Shown here piece by piece: positions 52,782-61,630 of a DNA stretch of 64,000 bases. Position numbers and translations under genes: made by a program. The stretch is from Candidatus Zhuqueibacterota bacterium. GTDB taxonomy: Bacteria; Zhuqueibacterota; Zhuqueibacteria; Oceanimicrobiales; Oceanimicrobiaceae. Below the pieces are notes generated by a model. The model had not been told where the DNA came from. It was given only the letters and a program-made list of their open reading frames with translations, and did not search any database. The stretch spans positions 343,779 through 407,778 of the forward strand of contig JAJDAF010000039.1 in assembly GCA_029261995.1 (NCBI GenBank), given 5' to 3'. Positions within the stretch are counted from its first letter, which is position 1. Each line of letters begins with the position of its first letter.

Positions 52782-54023
52782 TCAAATGTCGTACTTCTCC
52801 GCATAGGCCACCAAAGCGCTCTCGAAAATCTCCATTGGCGGACGCACCAGCCCGGCGCCAATCTGGCCGACACCTGCTTCTTTGTGCGCAATTCCCGTAT
52901 TCACGCGGGGCGTGATGCCCGTCTCCACTACCTTTCGAAGATCAATTCCGATTGGCGTTCCCCGAAAACTCATGGACGGGATCGTGAACGCGCGGTGCTC
53001 GCTGAAAGCGATCTCATACATTTCCATGGTGGCGTTCGTGGCATCCTTTGGCGTACCGCTGACAAACGTCACAATCGCGGGAGCAGCGGCCATGGCAAAG
53101 CCGCCAATTCCGGCGGTCTCCGTAATCGTGCTGTCGCCGATGTCGGCATTGGCATGTTCGTCCGCGTAGCCCGGGAAGTATAGGCCCTTCGGAATTTGGG
53201 CCGGCGCTGTGAACCACTGGTCATCCAGGCCGCTGACGCGAATGCCAAAATCCGTGCCGTTGCGCGCCATGGTCGTGACGATGGTGCTGCCGGCAATGCC
53301 GTGGGCCGCATCGGCCATGACTTTGCAGGCCGCCATCACGGGATTCAGGACGCTCAGCGCATTGTCGCCGATTGCCTGCAAAACCTGTGCAGCCACAGCG
53401 CTATCCTTGCTGACCCTCGCGATGTGCGGCGCCAGCGCCTTCAAGTAAAGAATCGAGCCGGCCTTGTTGCGGTTGTGGCCTTCATCTCCCATGTGCAGCG
53501 CCTCTGATAGCAATGCCTTTATGTCGATGCCGCCGCTGGCCTCGATTGCATCTTTCAGGACAGGTCCCATCACCTCTTCCATCCAACGCAGTCTCTCCTG
53601 CACTTCCGAGTCGTACGCGCCGTAGCGCAGCACTTTGCCATATCCTTCATTTAGATTCGAGAACGCCCGGTTGCCATGGGTTTCATTCTCAATGATGTAG
53701 ACGGACATGGATGGCGAGGTGACGCCGGCCATTGGCCCGACCGACTGATGATGGTGGCAAGGCTCGAGTTCAATCTCTCCATTTTCAACCAAGGCACGCG
53801 CCCCATCCTCATCCCTAACTTTGCCTTCGAAGATCAGAGCGCCGGTGATTGCGCCGCGCATCGGCCCGGACGCGCGTTCCCAGGTGATCGGCGGGCCGGC
53901 ATGCAGCAATAAATTTTCCCGCATGCCGGGAATCACATCTTTCGCTTTGCCCAAGCCGACGAGCACAGCCCGGGCTTCAATCATTTTCTCTGTTGCTTCC
54001 TTGTTTGCTTTGTCGATGTCCAT
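52782..54023 (-). CDS. DUF1116/YlbE-like protein (oxamate carbamoyltransferase AllG type)
   Basis: 413 residues from the ATG at 54023, preceded by AAAGGAG. The whole length matches the DUF1116 family: GPPITWERASGPMRGAITGA, ELEPCHHHQSVGPMAGVTSP, GIAHKEAGVGQIGAGLVRPP. In Escherichia coli the homologue YlbE (AllG), together with FdrA (AllF) and YlbF (AllH), makes up oxamic transcarbamylase, which turns oxalurate into oxamate and carbamoyl phosphate in allantoin breakdown. The adjacent upstream FdrA gene supports the same partner role here. No AllH or carbamate kinase is in the window. The product may act on a different ureido acid. Confidence 0.85.
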   Translation of the reverse strand: MDIDKANKEATEKMIEARAVLVGLGKAKDVIPGMRENLLLHAGPPITWERASGPMRGAITGALIFEGKVRDEDGARALVENGEIELEPCHHHQSVGPMAGVTSPSMSVYIIENETHGNRAFSNLNEGYGKVLRYGAYDSEVQERLRWMEEVMGPVLKDAIEASGGIDIKALLSEALHMGDEGHNRNKAGSILYLKALAPHIARVSKDSAVAAQVLQAIGDNALSVLNPVMAACKVMADAAHGIAGSTIVTTMARNGTDFGIRVSGLDDQWFTAPAQIPKGLYFPGYADEHANADIGDSTITETAGIGGFAMAAAPAIVTFVSGTPKDATNATMEMYEIAFSEHRAFTIPSMSFRGTPIGIDLRKVVETGITPRVNTGIAHKEAGVGQIGAGLVRPPMEIFESALVAYAEKYDI

Positions 54024-54119
54024 TGCAGGACTCCTTTCGATAATAGTCTCGATATCCTTGCGCACAAGCCGTAACCCGGACAACGTCCGGCTGGGAATTG
54101 TGCTTTGACTAAGCTCGTT

Positions 54120-55835
54120 CTATTTCTTCTTCATGCGCTCCAGAATCGATAGGAGCTTGTCATTGCCACCGGCCGGCGGCCGCCAATCGACGTGCAGTGC
54201 TTCTGCTTCCTGCGCCTTGATGCTGGCTGCAAACGACTCCAGCCCAACGTTGAGCACTGCCACCGGCTGTTGCAGCACTTTCAAATCTACATTCTGACCT
54301 TCCGGGGCCTTTCCCACAACTGGTAGTTTTTGTCCAACGTGAGCGGCTAGAGAGCGCGTGCTCATTTCAACGCGGGCGCCGGCTTGTTGCAGCCGCTCGA
54401 CCTGAGATGCAAAACCCTGCGGATCGTCATCCGTTCCAACAACCAATGCGACGATTTCCAGGTTGCGGCCGGCCTTTTTTGCGGCTGCCCGTGCAGCTGA
54501 GATTGCGGGAGCGAGTTCCGCCGCAGGATCCGGATGTGCGCCATGGCCCAGGACAACATCCAGGAGAATCATGCCCACCGACGGATCGTCCGCTTCCTGT
54601 TGCAGCCTTTGCAGCCGCAGCGTGTTGTCAAGCATGGGATGTGGACGACCAACTGTGAACTCATCTTCGCCAAGATCGATGATCGTGTGTTCTTGACTGG
54701 TCCAGACGTCTGGCAACTTATGCGCTTTGTTCAGGGGAATGTTGGAATAGACGGCAGGCAAATAGTTGCGCAGCATCAGCAGCACCTCATGCGCCAGAGT
54801 ACCCCCGGAGAACAATCCGCGCAAATGGCCGCTACCATGCGTGACCCGTTCTGAAGTGGGTGTCTCCGGTGGTCTTGAGATTTGCGGAGCTAGCCCCAAA
54901 CCAACAGCCAATTCCGCGGCTTCGTCAAGAGAGCGAGCGAAATGCAAATTCTCATCTGTCATTTTCTCCGGAGCCGAATGGCCAATAAAATTGACCACTA
55001 CCGGTTTCTGAGTCATTCGAGCCTGCCGTAGCATGACCGCCGCCACTTCTTCCGCCGGCGGTTTTGAGATGAGCACAATCACCTTTGTCTCAGGGTCGCG
55101 ACGAAGTAAATCGAGACTCTGCAGCGCGGTTGTGGCCGCTACCGGAGTCGACAAATCCCGCCCTCCGGTGCCCAGAGCGTGCGTAATTCCGCCGCCCAGT
55201 TGGTGAATTCTGGAAGTGACATGCTGCAATCCGGTACCGGATGCGCCAACCAAACCAACAGGCCCTCGCCTCACCTGATTGGCGAACCCAAAACCGATGC
55301 CATTCACGATCGCTGTGCCGCAGTCCGGGCCCATCACCAACAGGCTCTGGCGTCGAGCCTGCTGCTTCAGCGAGACTTCATCTTCGATAGACACATTATC
55401 GCTGTAGAGAAAGACATTTTTCTGCAGCTCCAATGCTTCGCGCGCTACTCTGGTCGCATATTGCCCCGGCACGGAGACCAGGACCCAGTTGGCGTCCGGC
55501 AACATTTTCGTGGCTGCTGCAAGAGATTTTGGCAGGTAGTCCTGGTCAACGGCCGAGCGCCGGCGCACCAGCAGATTATCTACTTCTGCCAGCGCCGTTT
55601 GAGCGAAGGCTTCGTTTGCAGCCTTGATGCAGATTATCAAATCCTCTGGTTGGGCGTCTTTGGCGCTTTCGTCCAGCAGGCCCTGCATATTCAATAAATC
55701 CTTGTTTGCGGCCGTTGCCATCATCACCCCAACGTCGAGAACTTCGGGTAGCCGCTTGAGGGATGACTGAAGCTCCATCAGGACGACCGAATCAAAATAG
55801 GCGCCGCGTCGAATTTCCGTGCTCACTGTTGACAT
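54120..55835 (-). CDS. fdrA: FdrA family protein (oxamate carbamoyltransferase AllF type)
   Basis: 571 residues from the ATG at 55835. It has the succinyl-CoA synthetase-like fold of FdrA/AllF: a CoA-binding-like N-terminal region (LPKSLAAATKMLPDANWVLV), then GPDCGTAIVNGIGFGFANQV, GLVGASGTGLQHVTSRIHQL, and GTGGRDLS near the middle. The C-terminal half has HTIIDLGEDEFTVGRPHPM and LLDVVLGHGAHPDPAAEL. The catalytic His of succinyl-CoA synthetase is not obviously kept, as expected for FdrA. Followed 96 bp later by the YlbE-like gene. A start at 55967 is in frame but lacks family similarity. Confidence 0.88.
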   Translation of the reverse strand: MSTVSTEIRRGAYFDSVVLMELQSSLKRLPEVLDVGVMMATAANKDLLNMQGLLDESAKDAQPEDLIICIKAANEAFAQTALAEVDNLLVRRRSAVDQDYLPKSLAAATKMLPDANWVLVSVPGQYATRVAREALELQKNVFLYSDNVSIEDEVSLKQQARRQSLLVMGPDCGTAIVNGIGFGFANQVRRGPVGLVGASGTGLQHVTSRIHQLGGGITHALGTGGRDLSTPVAATTALQSLDLLRRDPETKVIVLISKPPAEEVAAVMLRQARMTQKPVVVNFIGHSAPEKMTDENLHFARSLDEAAELAVGLGLAPQISRPPETPTSERVTHGSGHLRGLFSGGTLAHEVLLMLRNYLPAVYSNIPLNKAHKLPDVWTSQEHTIIDLGEDEFTVGRPHPMLDNTLRLQRLQQEADDPSVGMILLDVVLGHGAHPDPAAELAPAISAARAAAKKAGRNLEIVALVVGTDDDPQGFASQVERLQQAGARVEMSTRSLAAHVGQKLPVVGKAPEGQNVDLKVLQQPVAVLNVGLESFAASIKAQEAEALHVDWRPPAGGNDKLLSILERMKKK

Positions 55836-56293
55836 ATTAGTAGACCAGTCGTGATTTCTGTCGTTTCGTGTTCTGCGCTGAAGAGCAAATGATGGCCTTC
55901 CAGGCCGAGAAACCGCAAAAATAAAGATAAGACAAATCGAGATCAAAGGCAACCGGGAAGAGCCCACATCGGTCTTCAGATTGAGAATGCAGACTGTGAT
56001 GGGGAGGCATCAGACCAAGCACCGTTGAGTTCGGCATCGATCTTGCAGATTGCACCTTGAGTTTGATGATGATTCGGCCCCGCCGGCCTGATTTGAGCGT
56101 GAACGGTCAAATCAGGCCGGCGGCACTCTAACTTGTAAGCACTACAATTACATATTCGTAGTGTAAAGAATTCAAAACCGTAGACTGCATGGCAAAAAGT
56201 GCTGAGTCAGCATCAAACAACGACATTATTTCTCTCATGCGCCGGCATGATGTACATGCCAGGCCTTTGACTTAACTTGTCAGGAGAACAACC
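55836..56293. other. Intergenic region between divergent fdrA and the small fibronectin-like gene
   Basis: Contains a 17-bp perfect hairpin (56080-56123) and a shorter inverted repeat CACTAC/GTAGTG near 56140-56165. No gene is supported. Confidence 0.5.
56080..56123. repeat. Perfect 17-bp inverted repeat
   Basis: CCGCCGGCCTGATTTGA (56080-56096) and its exact reverse complement (56107-56123) are separated by 10 nt. No T-run follows on either strand, and the sequence lies between divergent genes, where a terminator is not expected. It may be a dispersed repeat element or a regulatory RNA hairpin. Confidence 0.7.
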
Positions 56294-56650
56294 ATGATGA
56301 GAACACTGCTCGCCAGCCTGGTGCTTTTCGGCACCGCCCTGGCGCAAGATGCAACCGTCAAAGTGAGTTGGGATGCAAATACGGAGAACGATCTCGCGGG
56401 CTACAAAGTGCATTACGGCAAAGCCTCGAATAGCTACTCCGATGCGGTTGACATCGGCAACGCGGTCACAGTGGACATCACCAATCTCGACCGAGGCGCC
56501 ACATACTACTTCGCCGTGACAGCCTACGACCACTCAGGCAACGAATCAGGCTTCTCGAATGAAGTTTCGGTCACCATTCCTGCGGCCCCGGACACGCAGG
56601 CCCCTGCGCCACCGGCAAGTGTGCGGGTTCAAATCACCTCAGGTGGGTAG
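56294..56650 (+). CDS. Small secreted fibronectin type III protein
   Basis: 118 residues. ATG at 56294 (or the next ATG at 56297), preceded by AGGAG at 56282-56286. The signal peptide covers about 1-18 (ending TALAQ). One fibronectin type III module fills the rest (KVSWDANTENDLAGYKVHYG, YYFAVTAYDHSGNESGFSNE), ending in a short Pro/Ala tail. No sorting domain or membrane anchor follows, unlike the other secreted proteins here. It is a stand-alone gene with a strong hairpin after it. Probably an extracellular or periplasmic binding module. Confidence 0.75.
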   Translation: MMRTLLASLVLFGTALAQDATVKVSWDANTENDLAGYKVHYGKASNSYSDAVDIGNAVTVDITNLDRGATYYFAVTAYDHSGNESGFSNEVSVTIPAAPDTQAPAPPASVRVQITSGG

Positions 56651-56681
56651 CATTCGCGGCGATAGAGTGTTCTAACCGACG

Positions 56682-56718
56682 TAAGGGCTTCTGAATCCAA
56701 TGATTCACGAAGCCCTTA
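56682..56718 (+). terminator. Long hairpin after the fibronectin-like gene
   Basis: TAAGGGCTTC (56682-56691) pairs with GAAGCCCTTA (56709-56718), and inside them TGAATC pairs with GATTCA, giving about 16 bp with one unpaired base. No T-run follows, so termination may need a factor. Confidence 0.55.
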
Positions 56719-56780
56719 TCGCTATGACGCGAGTAGGCTCTTGCAGCATCTCCTTCAAACCCACGAACCGGCCAACGGAT

Positions 56781-56812
56781 AAAACAAAAACGCCCGAACC
56801 AAAGTCCGGGCG
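56781..56812 (-). terminator. Rho-independent terminator of the oxidase operon
   Basis: CGCCCG (56791-56796) and CGGGCG (56807-56812) form a GC-rich stem. Read on the minus strand, TTTTTGTTTT follows. It lies 40 bp after the stop of the subunit IV gene and closes the respiratory operon. Confidence 0.85.
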
Positions 56813-56851
56813 CCGTCAGCATCTCATTACACTCAAATTCTTACCAGTCAG

Positions 56852-57154
56852 CTACCACGGTTTCGGAAGTGAATCCCAGCCTCTGGTCAGGTAATCGCTC
56901 ATGGTGATGGTCAGCAGGATGGCCAGAAACAGAAAACCGCTGAAAACCGCGGCCCAGGTCAGTTTACTGCTGTATCTCACGTGCATGAAATACAGAATGA
57001 CCAGCGTCGCTTTGGTCGTGGCTATGCCCAGGGCGATGACATCGCTGAACGCGCCAAGATCGATGAAGGCTACCCAAATTGTGATGGCGGTCAGGAACAT
57101 GAGCGCGCCAAAGATGATATAGTAGATTCTCTTGGGAATCGTGTGCTGAGGCAT
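56852..57154 (-). CDS. Cytochrome c oxidase subunit IV family protein
   Basis: 100 residues from the ATG at 57154, which overlaps the subunit III stop (TGATG). Three transmembrane helices (about 10-30, 35-55, 65-85), the usual layout of the bacterial subunit IV (CtaF/CyoD-like) of caa3 oxidases; MHVRYSSKLTW is a typical connecting loop. A small accessory subunit that helps assemble subunits I and III. A longer in-frame start at 57199 would lie inside the previous gene and is rejected. Last gene of the operon. Confidence 0.85.
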   Translation of the reverse strand: MPQHTIPKRIYYIIFGALMFLTAITIWVAFIDLGAFSDVIALGIATTKATLVILYFMHVRYSSKLTWAAVFSGFLFLAILLTITMSDYLTRGWDSLPKPW

Positions 57155-57798
57155 CAAGATCTTCCTATCAAGTAAAGTAGTGGAAACAGATAGATCCAAA
57201 CGATATCGACAAAGTGCCAGTAGAGGCCGAACATTTCAACTGGCGTGCTGTATTCAGCGGTGAAACGCCCCCTGGCAGCCTTCACCATCAACCAGACGAT
57301 AAGGCCGGCGCCGATGATCATGTGCAGTGCGTGCATGCCGGTCATGGCAAAATAGAAGGAATAGAAGATCCTGACCTGGTCGGCGAGCGGACCGCTGTAC
57401 GCGAACATCTCTCCCGGAACCAGGCCGTGATGCCACTTGTGCGAGTACTCGACGACTTTGATGCCAAGGAAAGTGGACCCAAGTATCAGCGTGAGTGTCA
57501 GGAACAGAATGATCTTCTTCTTGTCGCCTTTTTGCGCCCAATAGACGGCCAGAGCCATGGTCAGGCTACTGGCGATCAAGACCGCTGTGTTGATGCCGCC
57601 AAGCTTGACATCCAGCAAGCTGCTACCGATCTTAAACGCTTCGGGATAGCTGGAGCGGTAGACCAGGTAGCCAAGAAAGAGCCCGCCGAAAAACAGAATC
57701 TCCTGCACGAGAAAAGCCCACATGCCGAGTTGTGAGGACTCGTATTGCTGACCGAGGTCTTCGAAATGATGTTGTAATGCTGCGTTCTTTGCCGACAT
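57154..57798 (-). CDS. ctaE: Cytochrome c oxidase subunit III
   Basis: 214 residues with seven predicted transmembrane helices. Characteristic features are GMWAFLVQEILFFGGLFLGY near the start, SHKWHHGLVPG in the middle, MTGMHALHMIIGAGLIVWLM and the closing VEMFGLYWHFVDIVWIYLFPLLYL. It supports proton pumping and stability of the haem-copper oxidase. It starts 5 bp after the stop of subunit I, and its stop overlaps the start of the subunit IV gene. Confidence 0.93.
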   Translation of the reverse strand: MSAKNAALQHHFEDLGQQYESSQLGMWAFLVQEILFFGGLFLGYLVYRSSYPEAFKIGSSLLDVKLGGINTAVLIASSLTMALAVYWAQKGDKKKIILFLTLTLILGSTFLGIKVVEYSHKWHHGLVPGEMFAYSGPLADQVRIFYSFYFAMTGMHALHMIIGAGLIVWLMVKAARGRFTAEYSTPVEMFGLYWHFVDIVWIYLFPLLYLIGRS

Positions 57799-57802
57799 CT
57801 AA

Positions 57803-59446
57803 TCATCCACGTTTGGGTTCATATGCGTAAGCTTCCTCGGTTACGACGGGTGTCTCCTCGAAATTATGAGCAATGGGCGGCGAGTCGGCTTTTTCCCACT
57901 CCAGACCCTTTGCCTTCCATGGATTCGCACTTGCCTTCGCGCCATAGCGCAATGACCAGATGAAATACACCACAGGAATCGCGTAGCCGACCCCAAGAAT
58001 GGTTGCTCCTGCGGTCGAAAGCACGTTCCAGATTTGGAACTCTTCCGGGTATGCATGGTAGCGTCGCGGCATGCCAAGATAGCCGACGATGAACTGCGGG
58101 AAAAACGTCAAGTTGAATCCAATGAAAATGACCAGCGCCGAGAACCGCGCCCAGCCTTCCGGGTAGAGCCTGCCGGTGATCTTGGGCCACCAAAAATGCA
58201 TGGCCGCCATATAGCCCATGATTGCGCCACCCACCATAATATAATGAAAATGAGCGACAACGAAGTAGGTGTCATGAACGTGAACATCGACAGCCAGGGT
58301 GGCGAGAAAGACGCCGGTCAATCCGCCGATGGTGAACAGCCCGAGGAATCCGATGGCGTAAATCATGGGAGCATCGTAAGAAATCGAGCCCTTGTAGAGC
58401 GTCGCTGTCCAATTGAATGTCTTGATGGCAGATGGAATCGCCACCAGAAAAGTCAGCACCGAGAACACCAGACTGGCGTAGACGGACTGGCCGCTGGTGT
58501 ACATGTGGTGACCCCAGACCAGGAATCCGAACATCGCAATCGCCAGACTGGAGAAGGCGATGAAGTTGTAGCCAAAGATCTTTTTTCTGGCAAAACAGCA
58601 GATGACTTCGCTGATCACACCCATGGCAGGCAGAATCATGATGTAGACCGCGGGGTGCGAATAAAACCAGAACAGATGCTGAAACAGGATCGGATCACCG
58701 CCAAGCGCCGGGTCGAAAATTCCAATCTTGAACAAACGCTCGAGCGCCACCAGAATAATGGTAATCGCCACAACGGGTGTCCCAAGAACCTGAATGATGC
58801 TGGTGGCGTAATGCGCCCAGACGAAAAGCGGCATCCGGAACCAGGTCAGCCCGGGGGCGCGCATTTTATGGATGGTGACAATGAAATTGAGCCCGGTCAG
58901 AATCGAGGCAAACCCTGCGAAAAAGGCGCCCAGCGCCGCCAGAATAACGTTGCTGTTTGCGTAAGTGCTGCTGTACGGCGTATAGAAAGTCCAGCCAGTA
59001 TCGACGCCACCAAAAACGATTGCCGTCACGCCAAGCAGGGCGCCGAAAGTGAAGACATACCAGCTCAGCAAATTGAGCCGCGGAAACGCCAGATCTTTGG
59101 CTCCGATCATCAACGGGAGCAGGAAGTTTCCAAACACGGCAGGTGTTGCGGGTATCAAGAAGAAGAAGACCATCACCACGCCATGCATGGTGAACATCTT
59201 GTTGTAAGTCTCCGATTGCAGCATGTCGCCAGCCGGCGTGAGCAGTTCCAGACGGATGACGAGCGCAAAAATGCCTCCGAGCAGGAACATCGTGGTAATT
59301 GAAATGAGGTAAAGAATCGCGATTCTTTTGTGATCGACGGTCAGAAGCCAGGACTTGGCGCTGAAACCGGCGTTCAGATAGTTCTTTGTGTGACCGTTGT
59401 CTTCGGCTTGCTGGTCAGCACGATGTTTAAAAACAGCAGTGCTCAT
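57803..59446 (-). CDS. ctaD: Cytochrome c oxidase subunit I (A2-type haem-copper oxidase)
   Basis: 547 residues, twelve transmembrane helices. Haem a ligand His88 is in MHGVVM, the CuB site uses WGHHMYT and the His-Tyr pair in YSHPAVY (Tyr262, His264, Tyr268), and HFHYIMVGG carries the last haem ligands. The E of the D-channel motif XGHPEVY is absent; YSHPxV marks the A2 subfamily, known from Rhodothermus and Thermus-type caa3 oxidases, in which the neighbouring Tyr and Ser take over. It reduces oxygen to water and pumps protons. The gene follows subunit II by 3 bp and belongs to an ACIII-caa3 respiratory operon. Confidence 0.96.
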   Translation of the reverse strand: MSTAVFKHRADQQAEDNGHTKNYLNAGFSAKSWLLTVDHKRIAILYLISITTMFLLGGIFALVIRLELLTPAGDMLQSETYNKMFTMHGVVMVFFFLIPATPAVFGNFLLPLMIGAKDLAFPRLNLLSWYVFTFGALLGVTAIVFGGVDTGWTFYTPYSSTYANSNVILAALGAFFAGFASILTGLNFIVTIHKMRAPGLTWFRMPLFVWAHYATSIIQVLGTPVVAITIILVALERLFKIGIFDPALGGDPILFQHLFWFYSHPAVYIMILPAMGVISEVICCFARKKIFGYNFIAFSSLAIAMFGFLVWGHHMYTSGQSVYASLVFSVLTFLVAIPSAIKTFNWTATLYKGSISYDAPMIYAIGFLGLFTIGGLTGVFLATLAVDVHVHDTYFVVAHFHYIMVGGAIMGYMAAMHFWWPKITGRLYPEGWARFSALVIFIGFNLTFFPQFIVGYLGMPRRYHAYPEEFQIWNVLSTAGATILGVGYAIPVVYFIWSLRYGAKASANPWKAKGLEWEKADSPPIAHNFEETPVVTEEAYAYEPKRG

Positions 59447-59449
59447 ATT

Positions 59450-60391
59450 CTATTTGCTCCCATCTTTTGACAGGGATTTGATGTAGGCCGTAATTTGCAG
59501 CAGACCGGCTTCGGTCAACTGGCCTTTGAAAGTCGGCATCACCGGTTTGTAGCCGGCGGCGACCTTGGCATTTGGCGTCAAAATGGATTCCCGAATGTAC
59601 TCTTCATCGACCACAACTTTGACGCCGCCTTCCAACTCGACATCTTTGCCAAAGACGCCAACCAGCGAGGGTCCGCGTGCATTGGCGTTGTCGGTGTGGC
59701 AGGTGTGGCAGGCAAGCTGTTGAAATTTCTTCTCACCGGTCACTTCCATGGGCTCACTGGCGGCCCCGCCGCTGAGCCAGTTCTGATAGTCGGCCGGTTC
59801 CATCGCCACGACCTTGCCGATCATCTGCGAATGTTTTGTGCCGCAGTACTCGGCGCAAAACAGGTGGTACTCGCCGGCTTTTATCGCTTCAAACCACATG
59901 GTGGTGTAGCGGCCGGGCACCACATCTTTCTTGAGCCGAAATGCCGGAACGAAGAAGCTGTGAATCACATCCTCGGTCGCCATTGTCAGTTTGATTGGCT
60001 GCCCGACTGGAATGTGCAACTCGTTGATCTCGCGCTGGCCGGTGGGGTGTTGAATGTGCCACATCCACTGCTTGCCGACAACGTAGATTTCAGAGGCATT
60101 CTTCGGCGGCGTGTAACTGTCGAAGTAGAGTGTGGCGCCCCAGACGAAAACGAACATCACCAGAATGAGCGGTATGACCGACCAGAGAATTTCCAGCTTG
60201 AGCAGTCCTTCGATCTCCTTTGGAATGTCATCTTCCGACTTGCGTCTGTACTTGACCGCAAAAAGATAGATCAGGAAGAAAATCAAGCAAGCAAAAAAGA
60301 CACTGACAGCGACCAGAAAGAAGTAGAGCAGGTCAACGTCTCCGGCCACACTCGATGCCTGGTCGGGAAAAAATCTGAAACCCTTATCCAT
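59450..60391 (-). CDS. ctaC: Cytochrome c oxidase subunit II with a fused cytochrome c domain (caa3 type)
   Basis: 313 residues. Two transmembrane helices (about 20-48 and 65-88) precede a cupredoxin domain whose CuA ligands are His144, Cys179, Glu181, Cys183, His187 and Met190 (CAEYCGTKHSQM). A C-terminal class I cytochrome c follows with CHTCH (228-232) and a Met ligand in MPTFKGQLTE. The fusion makes the caa3 type, which accepts electrons directly from alternative complex III or a soluble cytochrome. There is no clear cleavable lipobox at the N-terminus. ATG at 60391, 14 bp after the SCO gene. Confidence 0.96.
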   Translation of the reverse strand: MDKGFRFFPDQASSVAGDVDLLYFFLVAVSVFFACLIFFLIYLFAVKYRRKSEDDIPKEIEGLLKLEILWSVIPLILVMFVFVWGATLYFDSYTPPKNASEIYVVGKQWMWHIQHPTGQREINELHIPVGQPIKLTMATEDVIHSFFVPAFRLKKDVVPGRYTTMWFEAIKAGEYHLFCAEYCGTKHSQMIGKVVAMEPADYQNWLSGGAASEPMEVTGEKKFQQLACHTCHTDNANARGPSLVGVFGKDVELEGGVKVVVDEEYIRESILTPNAKVAAGYKPVMPTFKGQLTEAGLLQITAYIKSLSKDGSK

Positions 60392-60404
60392 TAAATACTC
60401 TCGA

Positions 60405-61232
60405 TTAAGTTGTCCGAACTTGTTTCTTGGCTCGTCTGTCGCGGACGATGCTGGTGATGATGAACACAGCGAGCAAGAGAACGGTCGCGGTTCCGATGAG
60501 CCGGACGACGTTCATAATGACCAGTCCGTATTTCCCGGTCGTAGGGTCGTAGTGGAAACAGTAGAACAAGACGGCATCAACTGGAGAGCCGATCCGCTCC
60601 TCGGAGGCTTCCATCAAAGATAGCTTCAAATCCCGCGGCGAGTACTCGATGCCGTAAGCGTAGCGCGAGAGTTTGCCGTCGGGCGTCGCAACCATGATTC
60701 CGCTGGCATGAATGTATTGATCGTTCTCGGCATCGTACTTATAGCTGAACCCGGCCGAGCGGGTGAGCTGTTTGATATTTTCCTCGCTGCCGGTCAGAAA
60801 GTGCCAACCTGCTTCGGCCCCTTCCCGGTCGTACTGTGCGAGATAGGAGGCTTTCTTCTTCGCCGCCATTTCGGGTGTTTCGGTCGGGTCGAAACTGACG
60901 GTCACAATCTCAAATTCATCACCGACGTCAAACTCCAGGACGTTGACGCATTTGAGCAGGCCATTCAGAATCATGGTGCACAGCATCGGGCATTCATAAT
61001 AAACCAGGGAAAGCACCACCGGCCGGTCATGGAAGTAGTCGCCCAGCTTGACCTCCTGCCCTTCAGAATTCTTGAAAGTCAAGTCAAGCGGCAACTGCTC
61101 GTTCAAACGCTGCTCAATGCCGACATTCTCCAGCGCGTTCGGTTGCTTGTTTGAGGTCATTTCCTGCGCCGGAGCCATCGAATTCAGCACGGCTAAGACG
61201 CTTAACATTGAGACGATTCGACGAGTATTCAT
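60405..61232 (-). CDS. SCO1/SenC-family copper chaperone
   Basis: 275 residues from the ATG at 61232, which overlaps the preceding stop by 4 bp. The signal peptide covers about 1-23 (ending APAQ). The thioredoxin-like domain carries the copper-binding CPMLC motif in VVLSLVYYECPMLC and the distal His in YIHASGIMVATPDG. A C-terminal transmembrane helix (about 245-268) anchors it, unlike most SCO proteins, which are anchored at the N-terminus. It loads copper into CuA of subunit II, whose gene follows directly. An upstream in-frame start at 61337 precedes the signal peptide and is rejected. Confidence 0.9.
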   Translation of the reverse strand: MNTRRIVSMLSVLAVLNSMAPAQEMTSNKQPNALENVGIEQRLNEQLPLDLTFKNSEGQEVKLGDYFHDRPVVLSLVYYECPMLCTMILNGLLKCVNVLEFDVGDEFEIVTVSFDPTETPEMAAKKKASYLAQYDREGAEAGWHFLTGSEENIKQLTRSAGFSYKYDAENDQYIHASGIMVATPDGKLSRYAYGIEYSPRDLKLSLMEASEERIGSPVDAVLFYCFHYDPTTGKYGLVIMNVVRLIGTATVLLLAVFIITSIVRDRRAKKQVRTT

Positions 61233-61630
61233 TCCGCGCCTCCACTCTTTGCACGTGCCGGAAAACCTTTCTCCAACATAATTTCCATGGCGGTTTCGAT
61301 GGGCAGCCGCACTGCGCCAGCGTCTTTCGAGATCCAACCGGGATTACTTGTAATCGAGTCTTCCCGTGCCTTAAACTCCCGCCAATCCCGATCAGGATTG
61401 ACCTGCAGCCGCGGGCCATCAGGCAAAGGGCGTTCCGCGGCCAACGGAGAAACCGGGACCGCGTTTTCCTGCATTCGGCCCTCAAAAAACCTGAACACTG
61501 CCAGCGCTATAACTATGGCGAATATCACAAAGCCAAACAACGCAAGCCCGGAGAGAATAACGGGCCGGATTTGCGCATCCCTGACTTCATACCCCGGATT
61601 TTTGCTATCGGGTTTGGTCGTTTTACTCAT
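61229..61630 (-). CDS. Conserved single-pass membrane protein of the ACIII-caa3 operon
   Basis: 133 residues: a short charged N-terminus, one transmembrane helix (about 24-48, VILSGLALFGFVIFAIVIAL) and a soluble C-terminal part whose NPGWISKDAGAVRLPIETAM and MLEKGFPAR stretches I recognise from small proteins encoded beside caa3 oxidases in several phyla. Role unknown, probably assembly or electron-transfer support on the outer face of the membrane. Its ATG lies 8 bp inside the end of actF, and its stop overlaps the SCO start, so translation is coupled on both sides. Confidence 0.75.
   Translation of the reverse strand: MSKTTKPDSKNPGYEVRDAQIRPVILSGLALFGFVIFAIVIALAVFRFFEGRMQENAVPVSPLAAERPLPDGPRLQVNPDRDWREFKAREDSITSNPGWISKDAGAVRLPIETAMEIMLEKGFPARAKSGGAE

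Noticed and set aside
58034..59302. Long plus-strand open frame of 422 codons
   Set aside because: Antisense to the unmistakable oxidase subunit I gene; no recognisable domain, extremely rich in His, Gln and Arg.
59495..60394. Plus-strand open frame of 299 codons
   Set aside because: Antisense to oxidase subunit II; shadow frame.
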